Assembly: GCF_003350545.1 (NCBI RefSeq)
Contig: NZ_QQBA01000009.1
Coordinates: forward strand, 62,001-126,000
Reading direction: 5' to 3'
DNA length: 64,000 bases
From: Flavobacterium glaciei
GTDB taxonomy: Bacteria; Bacteroidota; Bacteroidia; Flavobacteriales; Flavobacteriaceae
Shown here in pieces: positions 27,760-36,930 of the stretch (its first letter is position 1; each line of letters starts with the position of its first letter). The notes below the pieces were generated by a model. The model saw only the letters and a list, made by a program, of their open reading frames with translations, was not told the DNA's origin and did not search any database. The position numbers and the translations under genes were made by a program.

Positions 27760-28287
27760 ATGAGCAAACGCGATTTAAAAAAATACTTAGCTGAATTGAA
27801 TAAAGAGCAACTCGAAGAGCAAATTCTTGAATTGTATGAAAAATTTAGTCCCGTAAAAGTCTATTATAATTTTGTTTTCAATCCAAAGGAAGATACGCTT
27901 TTGCAAGAATGCAAACTCAAAATATCAAATGAATATTTCCCTTTCAAAAAAGTGGGAAGAAGAAGCAAACCAAAAATGCGACGTTCCGTTGCTCAAAAAT
28001 ACATCAAGCACTTTATAATTTTAGGCGTAGATCCGTTCGTAATTGCTGATGTAATGCTCTACAATATCGAAATTGCTCAAACCTTCTCATCAGAAAATGT
28101 AATAAAACAGGATTTGTTTTTCAAAAGCATGTTTAATTCTTTTGAGCAAGCCGTTATCTATTTAATTGCAAACGGAATTCTGAATGACTTTAAACCAAGA
28201 CTATTAGCCATTCATAACGAAACAATTAACCAAAAGTGGTACAACGAACCTGAATTCGACGCTATAATTGAACGATTTGAATATTGA
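27760..28287 (+). CDS. DUF6155 family protein
   Basis: A 175-residue cytosolic protein beginning MSKRDLKKYLAELNKEQLE. The TTG at 27754 is not used in preference to this ATG. The sequence is helical and charged, with a KVYYNFVFNPKEDTLL segment and a central basic stretch (GRRSKPKMRRSVAQKY). It resembles the DUF6155 family; no function is known. It is divergent from DUF3817/MscS and upstream of a helicase gene. Confidence 0.75.
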   Translation: MSKRDLKKYLAELNKEQLEEQILELYEKFSPVKVYYNFVFNPKEDTLLQECKLKISNEYFPFKKVGRRSKPKMRRSVAQKYIKHFIILGVDPFVIADVMLYNIEIAQTFSSENVIKQDLFFKSMFNSFEQAVIYLIANGILNDFKPRLLAIHNETINQKWYNEPEFDAIIERFEY

Positions 28288-28339
28288 ATGGTTTCATAAA
28301 TGATTTTTATTTAATCAAAAGCTTTTTTTTTATTTAAAA

Positions 28340-28373
28340 TTGTCAATTAAACTGTTTTTTAGGCGTATTTTTG
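28340..28373 (+). promoter_or_regulatory. Bacteroidetes-type promoter of the SF2 helicase gene
   Basis: TTG (28340-28342) and TATTTTTG (28366-28373) are separated by 23 bp, within the 17-23 bp range known for Flavobacterium promoters. The start codon follows 20 bp after the -7 element. Confidence 0.7.
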
Positions 28374-28393
28374 CAAAAATCCAATAATAAGCA

Positions 28394-29938
28394 ATGTCCC
28401 AAAACACTTTAGAAATAGAAATAGAAGACAAAAAAGAACTTTATGCGTACCAACAAGGCGACATTGACGCCATATTTGAACGTATAGATAATGCACCTCC
28501 ACAACATCATTTGTTATATCAATTGCCTACTGGTGGCGGAAAAACAGTTGTTTTTTCAGAAATAGTGCGACGTTATTTATCACAACATGATAAGAAAGTG
28601 GTTGTTTTAACACACCGAATTGAGTTGTGTAAACAAACATCCAAAATGTTGAAAGGTTTTGATGTAAAAAACAAAATTATCAACAGTAAAGTAAAAGAAC
28701 TTCCAGACCAGAATGATTATTCTTGTTTTGTGGCGATGGTCGAAACTTTGAAAAACCGTATCAATGATGAAAAACTACATTTAGATAATGTAGGATTAGT
28801 AATTATCGATGAAGCACATTATAATTCCTTCCGAAAATTATTAAGCTCTTTCAAAAATGCTTTTATTTTAGGAGTTACTGCTACACCTTTAAGTTCAAAT
28901 ATTAAATTGCCTATGCATGAAAGCTACGATGAGTTAATCGTAGGAGATACAATTAGTTCATTGATTGAAAATGGATTTCTGGCAAAAGCAATCACATACA
29001 GTTATGATGTAGGTTTGACATCTTTGAAAGTAGGTATCAATGGGGATTACACCGTAAAATCTTCTGATGATTTATACACAAATATGGCCATGCAAGAAAA
29101 ATTGTTGCATGCTTACACGGAGAAATCTTTGGGTAAGAAAACCCTAATTTTCAATAATGGTATCAATACATCTTTATATGTATATGAAACTTTTAGAGAA
29201 GCCGGTTATGCCATTCGTCACTTAGATAACACAAGCAATAACGAGGAAAGAAAAGATATTTTACATTGGTTTAAGCACACACCGGATGCAATTCTTACCT
29301 CTGTTGGGATTCTTACCACTGGTTTTGATGAGCCTACCGTAGAAACAATTATTTTAAATAGAGCAACAAAATCGCTAACATTATACTATCAAATGATTGG
29401 TCGTGGTTCCAGAAAATTACCTGGCAAAGACACTTTTAATGTTATCGATTTAGGTAATAATGCCGCTCGATTTGGTCTATGGAGTGAGCCTGTAAACTGG
29501 CAACATATCTTCAAATCACCCGAGTTTTACTTGGAAAATTTACGTGATGATACAGAAATCGAATTGTATTTTAAATACAGTATGCCACCTGAATTGCGAG
29601 TTAAATTCAGTAAAACTGAAGTCGTAACTTTTGATGTTGATGAAGAGCACAAACTCATTATCAAACAAAATTTACGCTCTAAAGAAGTTTTGGAAAAATC
29701 ATTAGAGCAACACGCTGCCATGTGTGTTGATAATTCTGAAACCTTGCAAGAAGCAAAAGCATTAGGGAAATTGCTGGATGATGATATCGATTGTCGCATC
29801 AAGCGATATTCAAAATGTTTGAGTCAGTGTAGTAAAAATTACCGCGAATGGCTAGTTGACGATTACAAATTAAAGTTAGTATTGTTAACAGGTAAAAAAT
29901 ATCGTGAAAAAATCATGAACGAACCGGACGAAGATTAA
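28394..29938 (+). CDS. Superfamily II DEAH-type helicase
   Basis: A 514-residue SF2 helicase. Motif I is LPTGGGKTVVF, motif II is VIIDEAHYN, motif III is GVTATPL and motif VI is QMIGRGSRK. The layout resembles the type III restriction/UvrB-like ResIII group, with an unassigned C-terminal region (about 380-514) rich in charged residues. It probably unwinds or translocates on nucleic acid. No methylase or nuclease gene lies beside it, so a restriction role is not supported. A structured repeat follows. Confidence 0.9.
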   Translation: MSQNTLEIEIEDKKELYAYQQGDIDAIFERIDNAPPQHHLLYQLPTGGGKTVVFSEIVRRYLSQHDKKVVVLTHRIELCKQTSKMLKGFDVKNKIINSKVKELPDQNDYSCFVAMVETLKNRINDEKLHLDNVGLVIIDEAHYNSFRKLLSSFKNAFILGVTATPLSSNIKLPMHESYDELIVGDTISSLIENGFLAKAITYSYDVGLTSLKVGINGDYTVKSSDDLYTNMAMQEKLLHAYTEKSLGKKTLIFNNGINTSLYVYETFREAGYAIRHLDNTSNNEERKDILHWFKHTPDAILTSVGILTTGFDEPTVETIILNRATKSLTLYYQMIGRGSRKLPGKDTFNVIDLGNNAARFGLWSEPVNWQHIFKSPEFYLENLRDDTEIELYFKYSMPPELRVKFSKTEVVTFDVDEEHKLIIKQNLRSKEVLEKSLEQHAAMCVDNSETLQEAKALGKLLDDDIDCRIKRYSKCLSQCSKNYREWLVDDYKLKLVLLTGKKYREKIMNEPDED

Positions 29939-29952
29939 TATTTCTTTTTCAA

Positions 29953-30031
29953 GGAGCTAATCCTGCTATTCGTTGTAATCTTTTCCTTTTTAAAGAAAAA
30001 AGGAAAAGGATTTCCACTGCTATCAGGGCTA
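29953..30031 (+). repeat. Structured intergenic repeat element, copy A
   Basis: The element has conserved ends, GGAGCTAATCCTGCT at the left and GCTATCAGGGCTA at the right, that also occur at 60831-60908. CCTG and CAGG can pair as an outer stem. The centre forms a long stem of ATCTTTTCCTTTTT with AAAAAGGAAAAGGAT. The second copy has a different centre that also pairs, so structure is kept while sequence changes. It lies between two helicase genes. Confidence 0.8.
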
Positions 30032-30083
30032 AAAATTACGTTTACAAAACAACTATTTTTTATAAAATATAAAATCTAAAAAA

Positions 30084-31406
30084 ATGCCAAAACAATTCTC
30101 TGATTTAGGAATTTCAGCACCAATAGTAAAAGCGATTACCGAATTGAAAATTGATGTACCCACAGAAATTCAACAAAAAACGATTCCATTACTATTATCA
30201 AATACTACGGATTTGGTTGGACTTGCTAAAACAGGTACAGGAAAAACAGCAGCTTTTGGATTGCCTATTTTACAATTAATAGATACTGAAAAAGCAGTTG
30301 TACAAGCTGTTATTTTAGTGCCAACTCGGGAATTAGGACATCAAATTTTCAGAAACTTAGAAGATTTTGCTAAATATTTACCTCAAGTTTCTATTGCAGC
30401 AACTTGCGGAGGAATTCCAATAAAACCACAAATAGAAAGACTTTCACAGCCTACACATATTGTTGTGGCTACACCGGGACGTCTAATCGATTTGATTCAG
30501 CGCAAAGCGATCAACTTAAAAGAAACCAAATTCCTTGTGCTCGATGAAGCCGATGAAATGGTGACTATCCTAAAAGAAAGTTTAGATGAAATTGTAGCGG
30601 AGTTACCCGTAACTCACAATACTTTTTTATTCTCGGCAACCATGCCTGGAACCATAAAGCAATTAATTCAAAACTATTTGAATAAAAATGTGGTACAAGT
30701 AAGTGCTAACATGGAAACGATAGGAAACCAAGGAATTGACCATGAGTATATTGTGGTAGATCCTATTGAAAAACTGGATGTTTTGATGCATTTCCTAAAT
30801 TCAAAAGAAGGAGAACGCGGAATTATCTTTTGCAAAACAAAAGCCGCTGTTAATAAATTAGCTAAAAATCTAGCAATAAATCGATTTTCATCTGGTGCAT
30901 TGCATGGAAGTTTATCGCAAGGAATTAGAGATAGAATCATGGAGCAATTTCGTGAGGGACACATCAATATATTAGTTGCTACCGATTTAGCTGCAAGAGG
31001 AATTGACGTAAAGGAAATTTCCTATGTAGTCAATTATCATCTACCAGATGTTTACGAAGCATACGTACACCGTAGTGGTAGAACGGCAAGAGCAGGAGCA
31101 AAGGGGCTTTCTTTAACGGTGTTACAACCTGAAGAAGTAGTTGAAATCGCTGATTTCGAAAAAGAATTAGGAATAAAATTTGTCCAATTCAAGAAACCAA
31201 CAGTTGCCAACATCGAAGAAAATAACACATTGTTATGGGCAAAGCAAATTTTTAAGACAAAACCCAATCATGATGTTGCTCCTGAATTAAAAGAAAAAAT
31301 AAAAACTGTTTTTCATCATTTGACTAAAGATGAATTAATTGAAAAATTATTGGCTAATTATATATTGCAAAATAAAAATGAACCAACAGAAAAACCGGTT
31401 AAATGA
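30084..31406 (+). CDS. DEAD-box RNA helicase
   Basis: A 440-residue DEAD-box protein with all motifs in order: Q motif (VPTEIQQKTIP), I (AKTGTGKTAA), Ia (PTREL), Ib (TPGR), II (DEAD), III (SAT), IV (IIFCKTK), V (ATDLAARGID) and VI (HRSGRTARAG). A short C-terminal extension is helical rather than the basic tail of RhlE. It probably remodels RNA during ribosome assembly or decay. A strong terminator follows 53 bp after the stop. Confidence 0.95.
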   Translation: MPKQFSDLGISAPIVKAITELKIDVPTEIQQKTIPLLLSNTTDLVGLAKTGTGKTAAFGLPILQLIDTEKAVVQAVILVPTRELGHQIFRNLEDFAKYLPQVSIAATCGGIPIKPQIERLSQPTHIVVATPGRLIDLIQRKAINLKETKFLVLDEADEMVTILKESLDEIVAELPVTHNTFLFSATMPGTIKQLIQNYLNKNVVQVSANMETIGNQGIDHEYIVVDPIEKLDVLMHFLNSKEGERGIIFCKTKAAVNKLAKNLAINRFSSGALHGSLSQGIRDRIMEQFREGHINILVATDLAARGIDVKEISYVVNYHLPDVYEAYVHRSGRTARAGAKGLSLTVLQPEEVVEIADFEKELGIKFVQFKKPTVANIEENNTLLWAKQIFKTKPNHDVAPELKEKIKTVFHHLTKDELIEKLLANYILQNKNEPTEKPVK

Positions 31407-31458
31407 CAAAAAATGAAGTAAAGTTTTTTCGTTTTTTTATACTTGTCCAATGAAATTG

Positions 31459-31496
31459 CATCCTTAAATAGCGTATATTTAGGGATGTTTTTTTTT
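31459..31496 (+). terminator. Rho-independent terminator squeezed before ndh
   Basis: CATCCTTAAATA (31459-31470) pairs with TATTTAGGGATG (31476-31487, one G-U) around a 5-nt loop and is followed by nine Ts. It ends only 23 bp before the ndh ATG, leaving almost no room for a separate promoter after it. Confidence 0.88.
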
Positions 31497-31519
31497 ACAA
31501 AACATTTAAATAAATTTTT

Positions 31520-32800
31520 ATGGAAATTATAATAATAGGTGGTGGATTTGCAGGATTGAATCTTGCTAAAGAATTATTGAACGAAAAAGGAATCAACGTA
31601 ACGCTTGTTGATAAAAATAATTATAATTTCTTTGCCCCATTAATATATCAGGTTGCTACCGCTTTTTTAGAACCTTCAAGCATTAGTTATCCGTTTAGAA
31701 AGTTTTTTTCAGGTAAAAAAAATCTACAATTTCGTTTAGGAAAATTACTAAAAGTAAACCCTTCAGAAAATAAAATCATTCTCAATAATGGAGAATTAAA
31801 ATACGATTACCTTGTTTTTGCCACTGGTGCTGAGACTAATTATTTTGGAATGGAAAACGTTAAGAAAAATGCCATTCCAATGAAAACGTTGAATGACGCT
31901 ATCGTGATGCGAAATACATTGTTGAAGAATTTAGAAAAAGCAGCTATTTGCAAAGACATTCGCGAACGCAGAAAATTATTGACCATAGTAGTTGCAGGAG
32001 GTGGTCCTACAGGTGTTGAAGTTTCGGGAATGTTTGCCGAAATGCGTAAAAATATTTTGCTAAAAGAATATCCAGAATTAAGCACTACAGCTAGCAATAT
32101 TTATCTGGTTGACGGTGCAAATGCTTTGTTATCTCCAATGAGTAAAGCTTCACAAGAAGACACTTTAGAAGCGATAACTAAATTAGGAGTAGTTGTAAAA
32201 TTGAACACAACTGTTGTTGATTATGTAGATGACACCGTGTATTTTGGGAACGGAGAAACCATTCAAACCAAAAATTTAATCTGGGCTGCGGGAGTTTCAG
32301 CAATAGTTTTCGAAGGAATCCCAGCAGAAAGTTATGGTCGCGGAAAAAGAATGGCCGTTGACGCTTTTAATAAAGTTAATGGAACCGAAAATATCTATGC
32401 AATAGGCGATACTTGTATCCAACTTACTGATACTGATTTCCCAAGTGGTCATCCACAAGTGGCACAAGTTGCGATTCAACAAGGGCTAAATTTGGCAAAC
32501 AACTTTAAACTATTGAGTCAAAAAAAGCCATTAAAACCCTTTAAATATAATGATAAAGGATCTATGGCTATTATTGGAAAAAATAAGGCTGTAGTTGATT
32601 TGCCAAAACCTAAAATGCATTTCAAAGGATTTTTTGCTTGGATAATATGGTTATTTATTCACCTTATTTCCTTGATAACCTATCGCAATAGGGTAAAAAC
32701 ATTTTTCAATTGGATGATAGCATATTTTGCAAAAGATCAATCTTTACGTATGATTATCAGACCTGATAAAAAAGTAAAAATAGAACCTAAACAATTATAA
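31520..32800 (+). CDS. ndh: Type II NADH dehydrogenase (NDH-2)
   Basis: A 426-residue peripheral membrane flavoprotein that passes electrons from NADH to quinone without pumping protons. It has the FAD motif IIIGGGFAGLNLA (3-15), the NADH-binding motif VAGGGPTGVEVSG, and the FAD-binding NIYAIGDTC. The C-terminal segment includes a strongly hydrophobic stretch (FFAWIIWLFIHLISLITY) for membrane attachment. The length is typical. It is convergent with an MFS efflux gene only 14 bp away. Confidence 0.93.
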   Translation: MEIIIIGGGFAGLNLAKELLNEKGINVTLVDKNNYNFFAPLIYQVATAFLEPSSISYPFRKFFSGKKNLQFRLGKLLKVNPSENKIILNNGELKYDYLVFATGAETNYFGMENVKKNAIPMKTLNDAIVMRNTLLKNLEKAAICKDIRERRKLLTIVVAGGGPTGVEVSGMFAEMRKNILLKEYPELSTTASNIYLVDGANALLSPMSKASQEDTLEAITKLGVVVKLNTTVVDYVDDTVYFGNGETIQTKNLIWAAGVSAIVFEGIPAESYGRGKRMAVDAFNKVNGTENIYAIGDTCIQLTDTDFPSGHPQVAQVAIQQGLNLANNFKLLSQKKPLKPFKYNDKGSMAIIGKNKAVVDLPKPKMHFKGFFAWIIWLFIHLISLITYRNRVKTFFNWMIAYFAKDQSLRMIIRPDKKVKIEPKQL

Positions 32801-32815
32801 ATCCATATTTATAAT
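32794..32815. repeat. AT palindrome at the junction of convergent genes
   Basis: ATTATAAAT (32794-32802) and ATTTATAAT (32807-32815) form a perfect 9-bp A/T-only inverted repeat that spans the two stop codons of ndh and the MFS gene. Confidence 0.5.
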
Positions 32816-34059
32816 TAATGAACTATTACAATTTCCTCATCAGTAGAATTTGTAATAGTTTTTTTTATGTTTCGTTTTCCTAAAATTAGAATTATCAGTG
32901 CTAGTATTGTAGAAACGGTCATAATCCAAACCATTGGCAACATAGAATTTTTTACAAAAACACCCACCGCAAAAGATGCTAAAGCACCTAAGCCTAACTG
33001 AATAGCTCCCATTAATGCAGAGGCGCTTCCCGCATTTCTTGCAAAAGGAGCAAGAGTAAGTCCAGCGGTATTTGGGTTTGAAATTCCTAAGCAAGCCAAG
33101 AATAAAAATAACATAGCAATGGTTTCGTATAAACCCAAAAGATTATTCATTGCCAAAATCAGAAATAATACACTTATTAATGATTGTGAAATTAATGCAC
33201 CAAAAATCATTTGTTCACTCTTGAATTTTCTCAGTAATATTGAATTTAATTGGCTGGCACTTATAAAACTCAAGGACATAAAAGCAAATATCCATCCATA
33301 GGTTTTAGCGTCAACTTCAAAAATATCCATAAATAAAATAGGAGAGGCCGCCACATAAGTAAACAATCCAGAAAAAGCGATTGCTCCAGCAAAAGCATAG
33401 GTATAGAATTGTGGTTCTTTTAGTATAATGATAAAATTAGTAATAATTGGTTTTGGTTTTAATGAAATAGAAGTGTCTGGTTTAAAAGTATTTGGCAAAC
33501 CAATTTGAGCAGCAATAAGAATCAAAATCCCCATGCACATCAATATAAAAAAAACGGTATGCCAACCATAATCTTCAGTAACGTAACCACCAATAGTTGG
33601 AGCCAACATTGGCGAAAGCCCTACAACTAACATTAATAAAGAAAATACTTTTGGAATATCTTTTACAGGAAATAAATCCCGAACCATCGAAACCGATGCA
33701 ACTGTTGCCGCACAACTTCCCACAGCCTGAATGAATCGTAATCCAATAAAAGTATCGATATCAGTTACAAAAACACAACCTAATGATGCTACTATGTAAA
33801 CCAACAATCCTATAAATAAAGGTTTTTTTCGACCAAAACGGTCTAATAATGGCCCGTAAAGCAATTGTCCTGCAGAAATTCCGATGAAATAACTAGACAA
33901 AGTCATCGAAACATTGGCAACCGATGTATTTAAATCTTTAGCAATCCCAGCAAAACCAGGTAAATACATGTCAATTGAAAAAGGACCTAAAGCTGTTAAT
34001 GAGCCTAAAATCAGGATCAATTTGATGTATTTTGTTTTTGTCATTTCGGAATCGCTCAT
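32815..34059 (-). CDS. Bcr/CflA-type MFS multidrug efflux transporter
   Basis: A 414-residue, 12-segment inner-membrane transporter of the DHA1 group. TM1 carries GPFSIDMYLPGF, and the loop between TM2 and TM3 carries the MFS motif A (GPLLDRFGRKKP). GLSPMLAPTIGG in TM5 is the antiporter motif C typical of efflux proteins. It probably expels hydrophobic drugs or dipeptides. Its 3' end overlaps the ndh terminator. Confidence 0.92.
   Translation of the reverse strand: MSDSEMTKTKYIKLILILGSLTALGPFSIDMYLPGFAGIAKDLNTSVANVSMTLSSYFIGISAGQLLYGPLLDRFGRKKPLFIGLLVYIVASLGCVFVTDIDTFIGLRFIQAVGSCAATVASVSMVRDLFPVKDIPKVFSLLMLVVGLSPMLAPTIGGYVTEDYGWHTVFFILMCMGILILIAAQIGLPNTFKPDTSISLKPKPIITNFIIILKEPQFYTYAFAGAIAFSGLFTYVAASPILFMDIFEVDAKTYGWIFAFMSLSFISASQLNSILLRKFKSEQMIFGALISQSLISVLFLILAMNNLLGLYETIAMLFLFLACLGISNPNTAGLTLAPFARNAGSASALMGAIQLGLGALASFAVGVFVKNSMLPMVWIMTVSTILALIILILGKRNIKKTITNSTDEEIVIVH
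32821..32866 (+). terminator. Terminator of ndh inside the convergent MFS gene
   Basis: AACTATTACAA (32821-32831) pairs perfectly with TTGTAATAGTT (32850-32860), with eight Ts at the end. It is a good plus-strand terminator for ndh yet lies wholly within the last codons of the minus-strand MFS gene. Confidence 0.8.
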
Positions 34060-34085
34060 GAAAATTGGGATTTTTTAATTTTTTG

Positions 34086-34093
34086 CAAAGGTA
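34086..34093 (-). promoter_or_regulatory. Candidate -7 element of the MFS efflux gene
   Basis: On the minus strand TACCTTTG matches TAnnTTTG and lies 26 bp before the start codon. A TTG is found 25 bp further upstream (34119-34121), slightly wider than usual. Confidence 0.45.
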
Positions 34094-34259
34094 AATAATT
34101 AAGATCCTTATTAGCTTACAATAAATTTAAATTCATGCAATATGAACCAACTAAACAGAATTATGTTTTTACGTAAGATAATATTATTGTTTTTTGCGCT
34201 ATAATTTATATTATGTAAAATAGAACTTATAATTTAATGCTAAAGATTACATAATTAAC

Positions 34260-34295
34260 AAAATAAAAAACAGCATCACCTTTTGGTAATGCTGT
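34260..34295 (-). terminator. Rho-independent terminator after DUF2911
   Basis: Read on the minus strand, ACAGCATTACC pairs with GGTGATGCTGT around an AAAA loop and is followed by a T-rich tail. It lies 25 bp beyond the DUF2911 stop codon. Confidence 0.88.
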
Positions 34296-34320
34296 CTATG
34301 GAATTATAAATAACTATAAC

Positions 34321-34827
34321 TTATTTTACTGAAATTGGTATAATCCAATTATCCCAACTTAAAGCAAACGTATTTTCATCAATGGTGTAAACTAATTTTT
34401 CAGCTATTGTTTTAGCAACTTTTTGTTTAACTGAAACTCTTAGCTGATCTTCTTTTTCTTTATACTTATAAGCGCCCCATTGTTTCGCTTCTTTGTTGAA
34501 AATAATAACACATTCTTTTTCATTTGGAATTATAAAAAAAGAATATTTACCTGCCGGCAATTTAGCACCTTCTATCATAACCTCTTTATCTGTTTCAAAA
34601 GTAGTTGCATCATTTGCACCAGCACGCCATACTTGATTAAATGGAACTAATTTGCCCCAAATTTCTCTAGCTCTTACCGCTGGACTGCCATAATTGATAG
34701 TAATTGTTGCATCATTAATTTTTCCTGAAACCATTTCTTTTGTACTAGTTGGTTTCTCTTGAGCATTTATGGAATTTGTTATCAAAAATGCTACAAGTAA
34801 AAGTTGTATTTTTTTAAGTAATCTCAT
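34321..34827 (-). CDS. DUF2911 secreted protein
   Basis: A 168-residue protein with a signal peptide (MRLLKKIQLLLVAFLITNSINAQ, split before QEKP) and the DUF2911 domain: SPAVRAREIWGKLVPFNQVW, RAGANDATTFE, LPAGKYSFFIIP and YTFDW-like end FALSWDNW. The family is common in Bacteroidetes and has no established function. It is monocistronic with its own terminator. Confidence 0.88.
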   Translation of the reverse strand: MRLLKKIQLLLVAFLITNSINAQEKPTSTKEMVSGKINDATITINYGSPAVRAREIWGKLVPFNQVWRAGANDATTFETDKEVMIEGAKLPAGKYSFFIIPNEKECVIIFNKEAKQWGAYKYKEKEDQLRVSVKQKVAKTIAEKLVYTIDENTFALSWDNWIIPISVK

Positions 34828-35011
34828 GATTTAAAATGATTTAGTTTAGCTCATAAAAATAAAATAAGTTGAATATACTTAGTAGATTTCCTTTAAATTT
34901 TATGAAAAAATTATGAAATCAAAAATTAAATTGTTTTGCCCCTACAATGAACGTATTATAATTTATTATTTTGTTATTTTTACAAACAATACATTATTTA
35001 TTTGACCTACT

Positions 35012-36928
35012 ATGAATACAATTGCTGAACACATTGCTGATTTTTTAAAGGAATATTCACCATTTAATCATTTGACATTTGAAGAGTTATCTGAAATAGC
35101 AATGAATATTCGCGTAGTAAATTTAGAAAAACATAAAACATTATTTCAAATTAATGATGTGTTACATAACAGTTTTTACGTTGTTGCCTCCGGTGTTATC
35201 AATTTATCCGTTGTTGCAGATGCCGAAGAAACGCTTTTGAATAAATGTACTGAAGGAGACATCTTTGGTTTACGTCCCTTTTTTGCTAAAAACAATTATA
35301 TGATGACGGCAAAAGCAAGAGAAGAAAGCATTGTATATGCAATTCCTATTGCCACATTTCGCCCTTTCGTAGCTAATAATTCGGAGGTTTTGAATTTCTT
35401 ATTAGAAAGTTTTGCTGTAAACACTCGAAATCCAAAAGATAAAGAGAATTTAATTGGGAAATTGATTTCTGATAATGTGTTTTATTCGGATCAACAATCG
35501 GAAATGCAATATTTTCAATCATTATCCTATAATGTTTCACCATTAAAAATAACGATTACAGCAATAGTCCAAGAAGTTGCTCAATTAATGACGGAAGCAT
35601 TAAAAAACAATGTTGTCATTTGTGAAAATAATCTACCTATCGGAATTGTAACCGATAGTGATATGCGTTCTAAAATTGCCACAGGCAGATATCCAGTAAC
35701 TGTTTCAGTGGATAAAATTATGTCTTCACCGGTTATTACAGTCGTTGAAAATGTTTCCTTAGCAGAAGCTCAATTATTAATGCTAAAACATAATGTAACC
35801 CATTTGTGCGTAACACAAGATGGTACAGATAAATCGGATTTAAAAGGTGTCATTGCAGAACATGATTTAATCGTTGCCCAAGCTAACAATCCTGGTGTTT
35901 TGATTAAGGAAATTAAGCGTTCTCAAAATCCAAAAGAATTAAAACAAATACGCGAACGTTTAACAGATTTAATTCAAACTTCAATTTCTAAAAACATACC
36001 ACTTTCTCATGTTTTTAATATTGCCAGCGAAATTAATTTGGCAATTATCAAACGTTCTGTCGAATTATCTATTTTAGATTTAGGTTCCCCTCCTGCCCGT
36101 TTTGCTTGGCTAAGTATTGGAAGTCAGGGAAGAAAAGAGCAATTATTACTGACGGATCAAGACAGTATTTTAATTTTTGAAGATGTTTCTGCTGATAAAT
36201 ACCGTGAGGTAAAAGATTATTTCTTGAAATTAGGAAAAAGAACAACTGCTACACTAGAAAAAATTGGTTATGAGTTCTGTCCAAACGGACATATGGGTAG
36301 CAATATGCTTTGGTGTAAATCTCTGACTGACTGGACAAAACAATATGATAGCTGGATGAATACTCCAGGTGAAAACAGTAATGATTTAAGCAGTATTTTC
36401 TTTGATTATGAAATCACATTTGGAGAACAAAGAATCGAAGATGCCATTGGAAATGTTGTTTTTAAAAATGCTAAAAACAATACTCTATTCTTTGACTTCC
36501 TAGGAAATGATGCGTTAAGAAAAAATTCACCATTGACTTTTTTCAAAAATTTCATAGTGGAAGAAGAAGGACCTAACAAAGATAAGTTTGACATCAAAAC
36601 ACGCGCCTTGATGCCATTGATTGATGGTGCTCGTTTATTTACTTTAAGTTTTGATATTCGAGGAATCAATAACACGTTCCAGAGATTCAAACAATTATCA
36701 ATCACTGATCCAAAACATGCTGAAATTTATCTTAGCTGTGCGGAAGCTTTTTTGATTTTATCTAAATTTCGAACATTAGAAGGTTTGAAAAATGATGATT
36801 CAGGACAATTTATAAATTTGAATGAACTATCAAAAATTGATAAGGAAAAATTAAAAAATGCTTTAGCACCTATGAGAGAATTGGAAGAATTAATTAAAAA
36901 TAAATTTCAACTTACTCAATTTTCATAA
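35012..36928 (+). CDS. cNMP-binding/CBS/DUF294 nucleotidyltransferase-like regulator
   Basis: A 638-residue cytosolic multidomain protein: cyclic-nucleotide-binding-like domain (about 10-130), paired CBS domains (about 165-295), DUF294 nucleotidyltransferase-like domain (about 330-450) with the GlnD-like motif GSQGRKEQLLLTDQD, and a helical C-terminal DUF294_C domain. It may sense nucleotides and modify or regulate a partner. The next gene starts 2 bp after its stop. In many bacteria this pair lies beside acetate genes (acs, actP); here acs is 7 kb away. Confidence 0.9.
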   Translation: MNTIAEHIADFLKEYSPFNHLTFEELSEIAMNIRVVNLEKHKTLFQINDVLHNSFYVVASGVINLSVVADAEETLLNKCTEGDIFGLRPFFAKNNYMMTAKAREESIVYAIPIATFRPFVANNSEVLNFLLESFAVNTRNPKDKENLIGKLISDNVFYSDQQSEMQYFQSLSYNVSPLKITITAIVQEVAQLMTEALKNNVVICENNLPIGIVTDSDMRSKIATGRYPVTVSVDKIMSSPVITVVENVSLAEAQLLMLKHNVTHLCVTQDGTDKSDLKGVIAEHDLIVAQANNPGVLIKEIKRSQNPKELKQIRERLTDLIQTSISKNIPLSHVFNIASEINLAIIKRSVELSILDLGSPPARFAWLSIGSQGRKEQLLLTDQDSILIFEDVSADKYREVKDYFLKLGKRTTATLEKIGYEFCPNGHMGSNMLWCKSLTDWTKQYDSWMNTPGENSNDLSSIFFDYEITFGEQRIEDAIGNVVFKNAKNNTLFFDFLGNDALRKNSPLTFFKNFIVEEEGPNKDKFDIKTRALMPLIDGARLFTLSFDIRGINNTFQRFKQLSITDPKHAEIYLSCAEAFLILSKFRTLEGLKNDDSGQFINLNELSKIDKEKLKNALAPMRELEELIKNKFQLTQFS

Positions 36929-36930
36929 TT

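Noticed and set aside
28394..29938. Restriction-modification or phage-defence role for the DEAH helicase
   Set aside because: No methylase, nuclease or defence gene is adjacent; neighbours are ordinary chromosomal genes.
32840..33094. Cys/Tyr-rich minus-strand frame inside the MFS efflux gene
   Set aside because: It is an out-of-frame shadow of a clear transporter gene.
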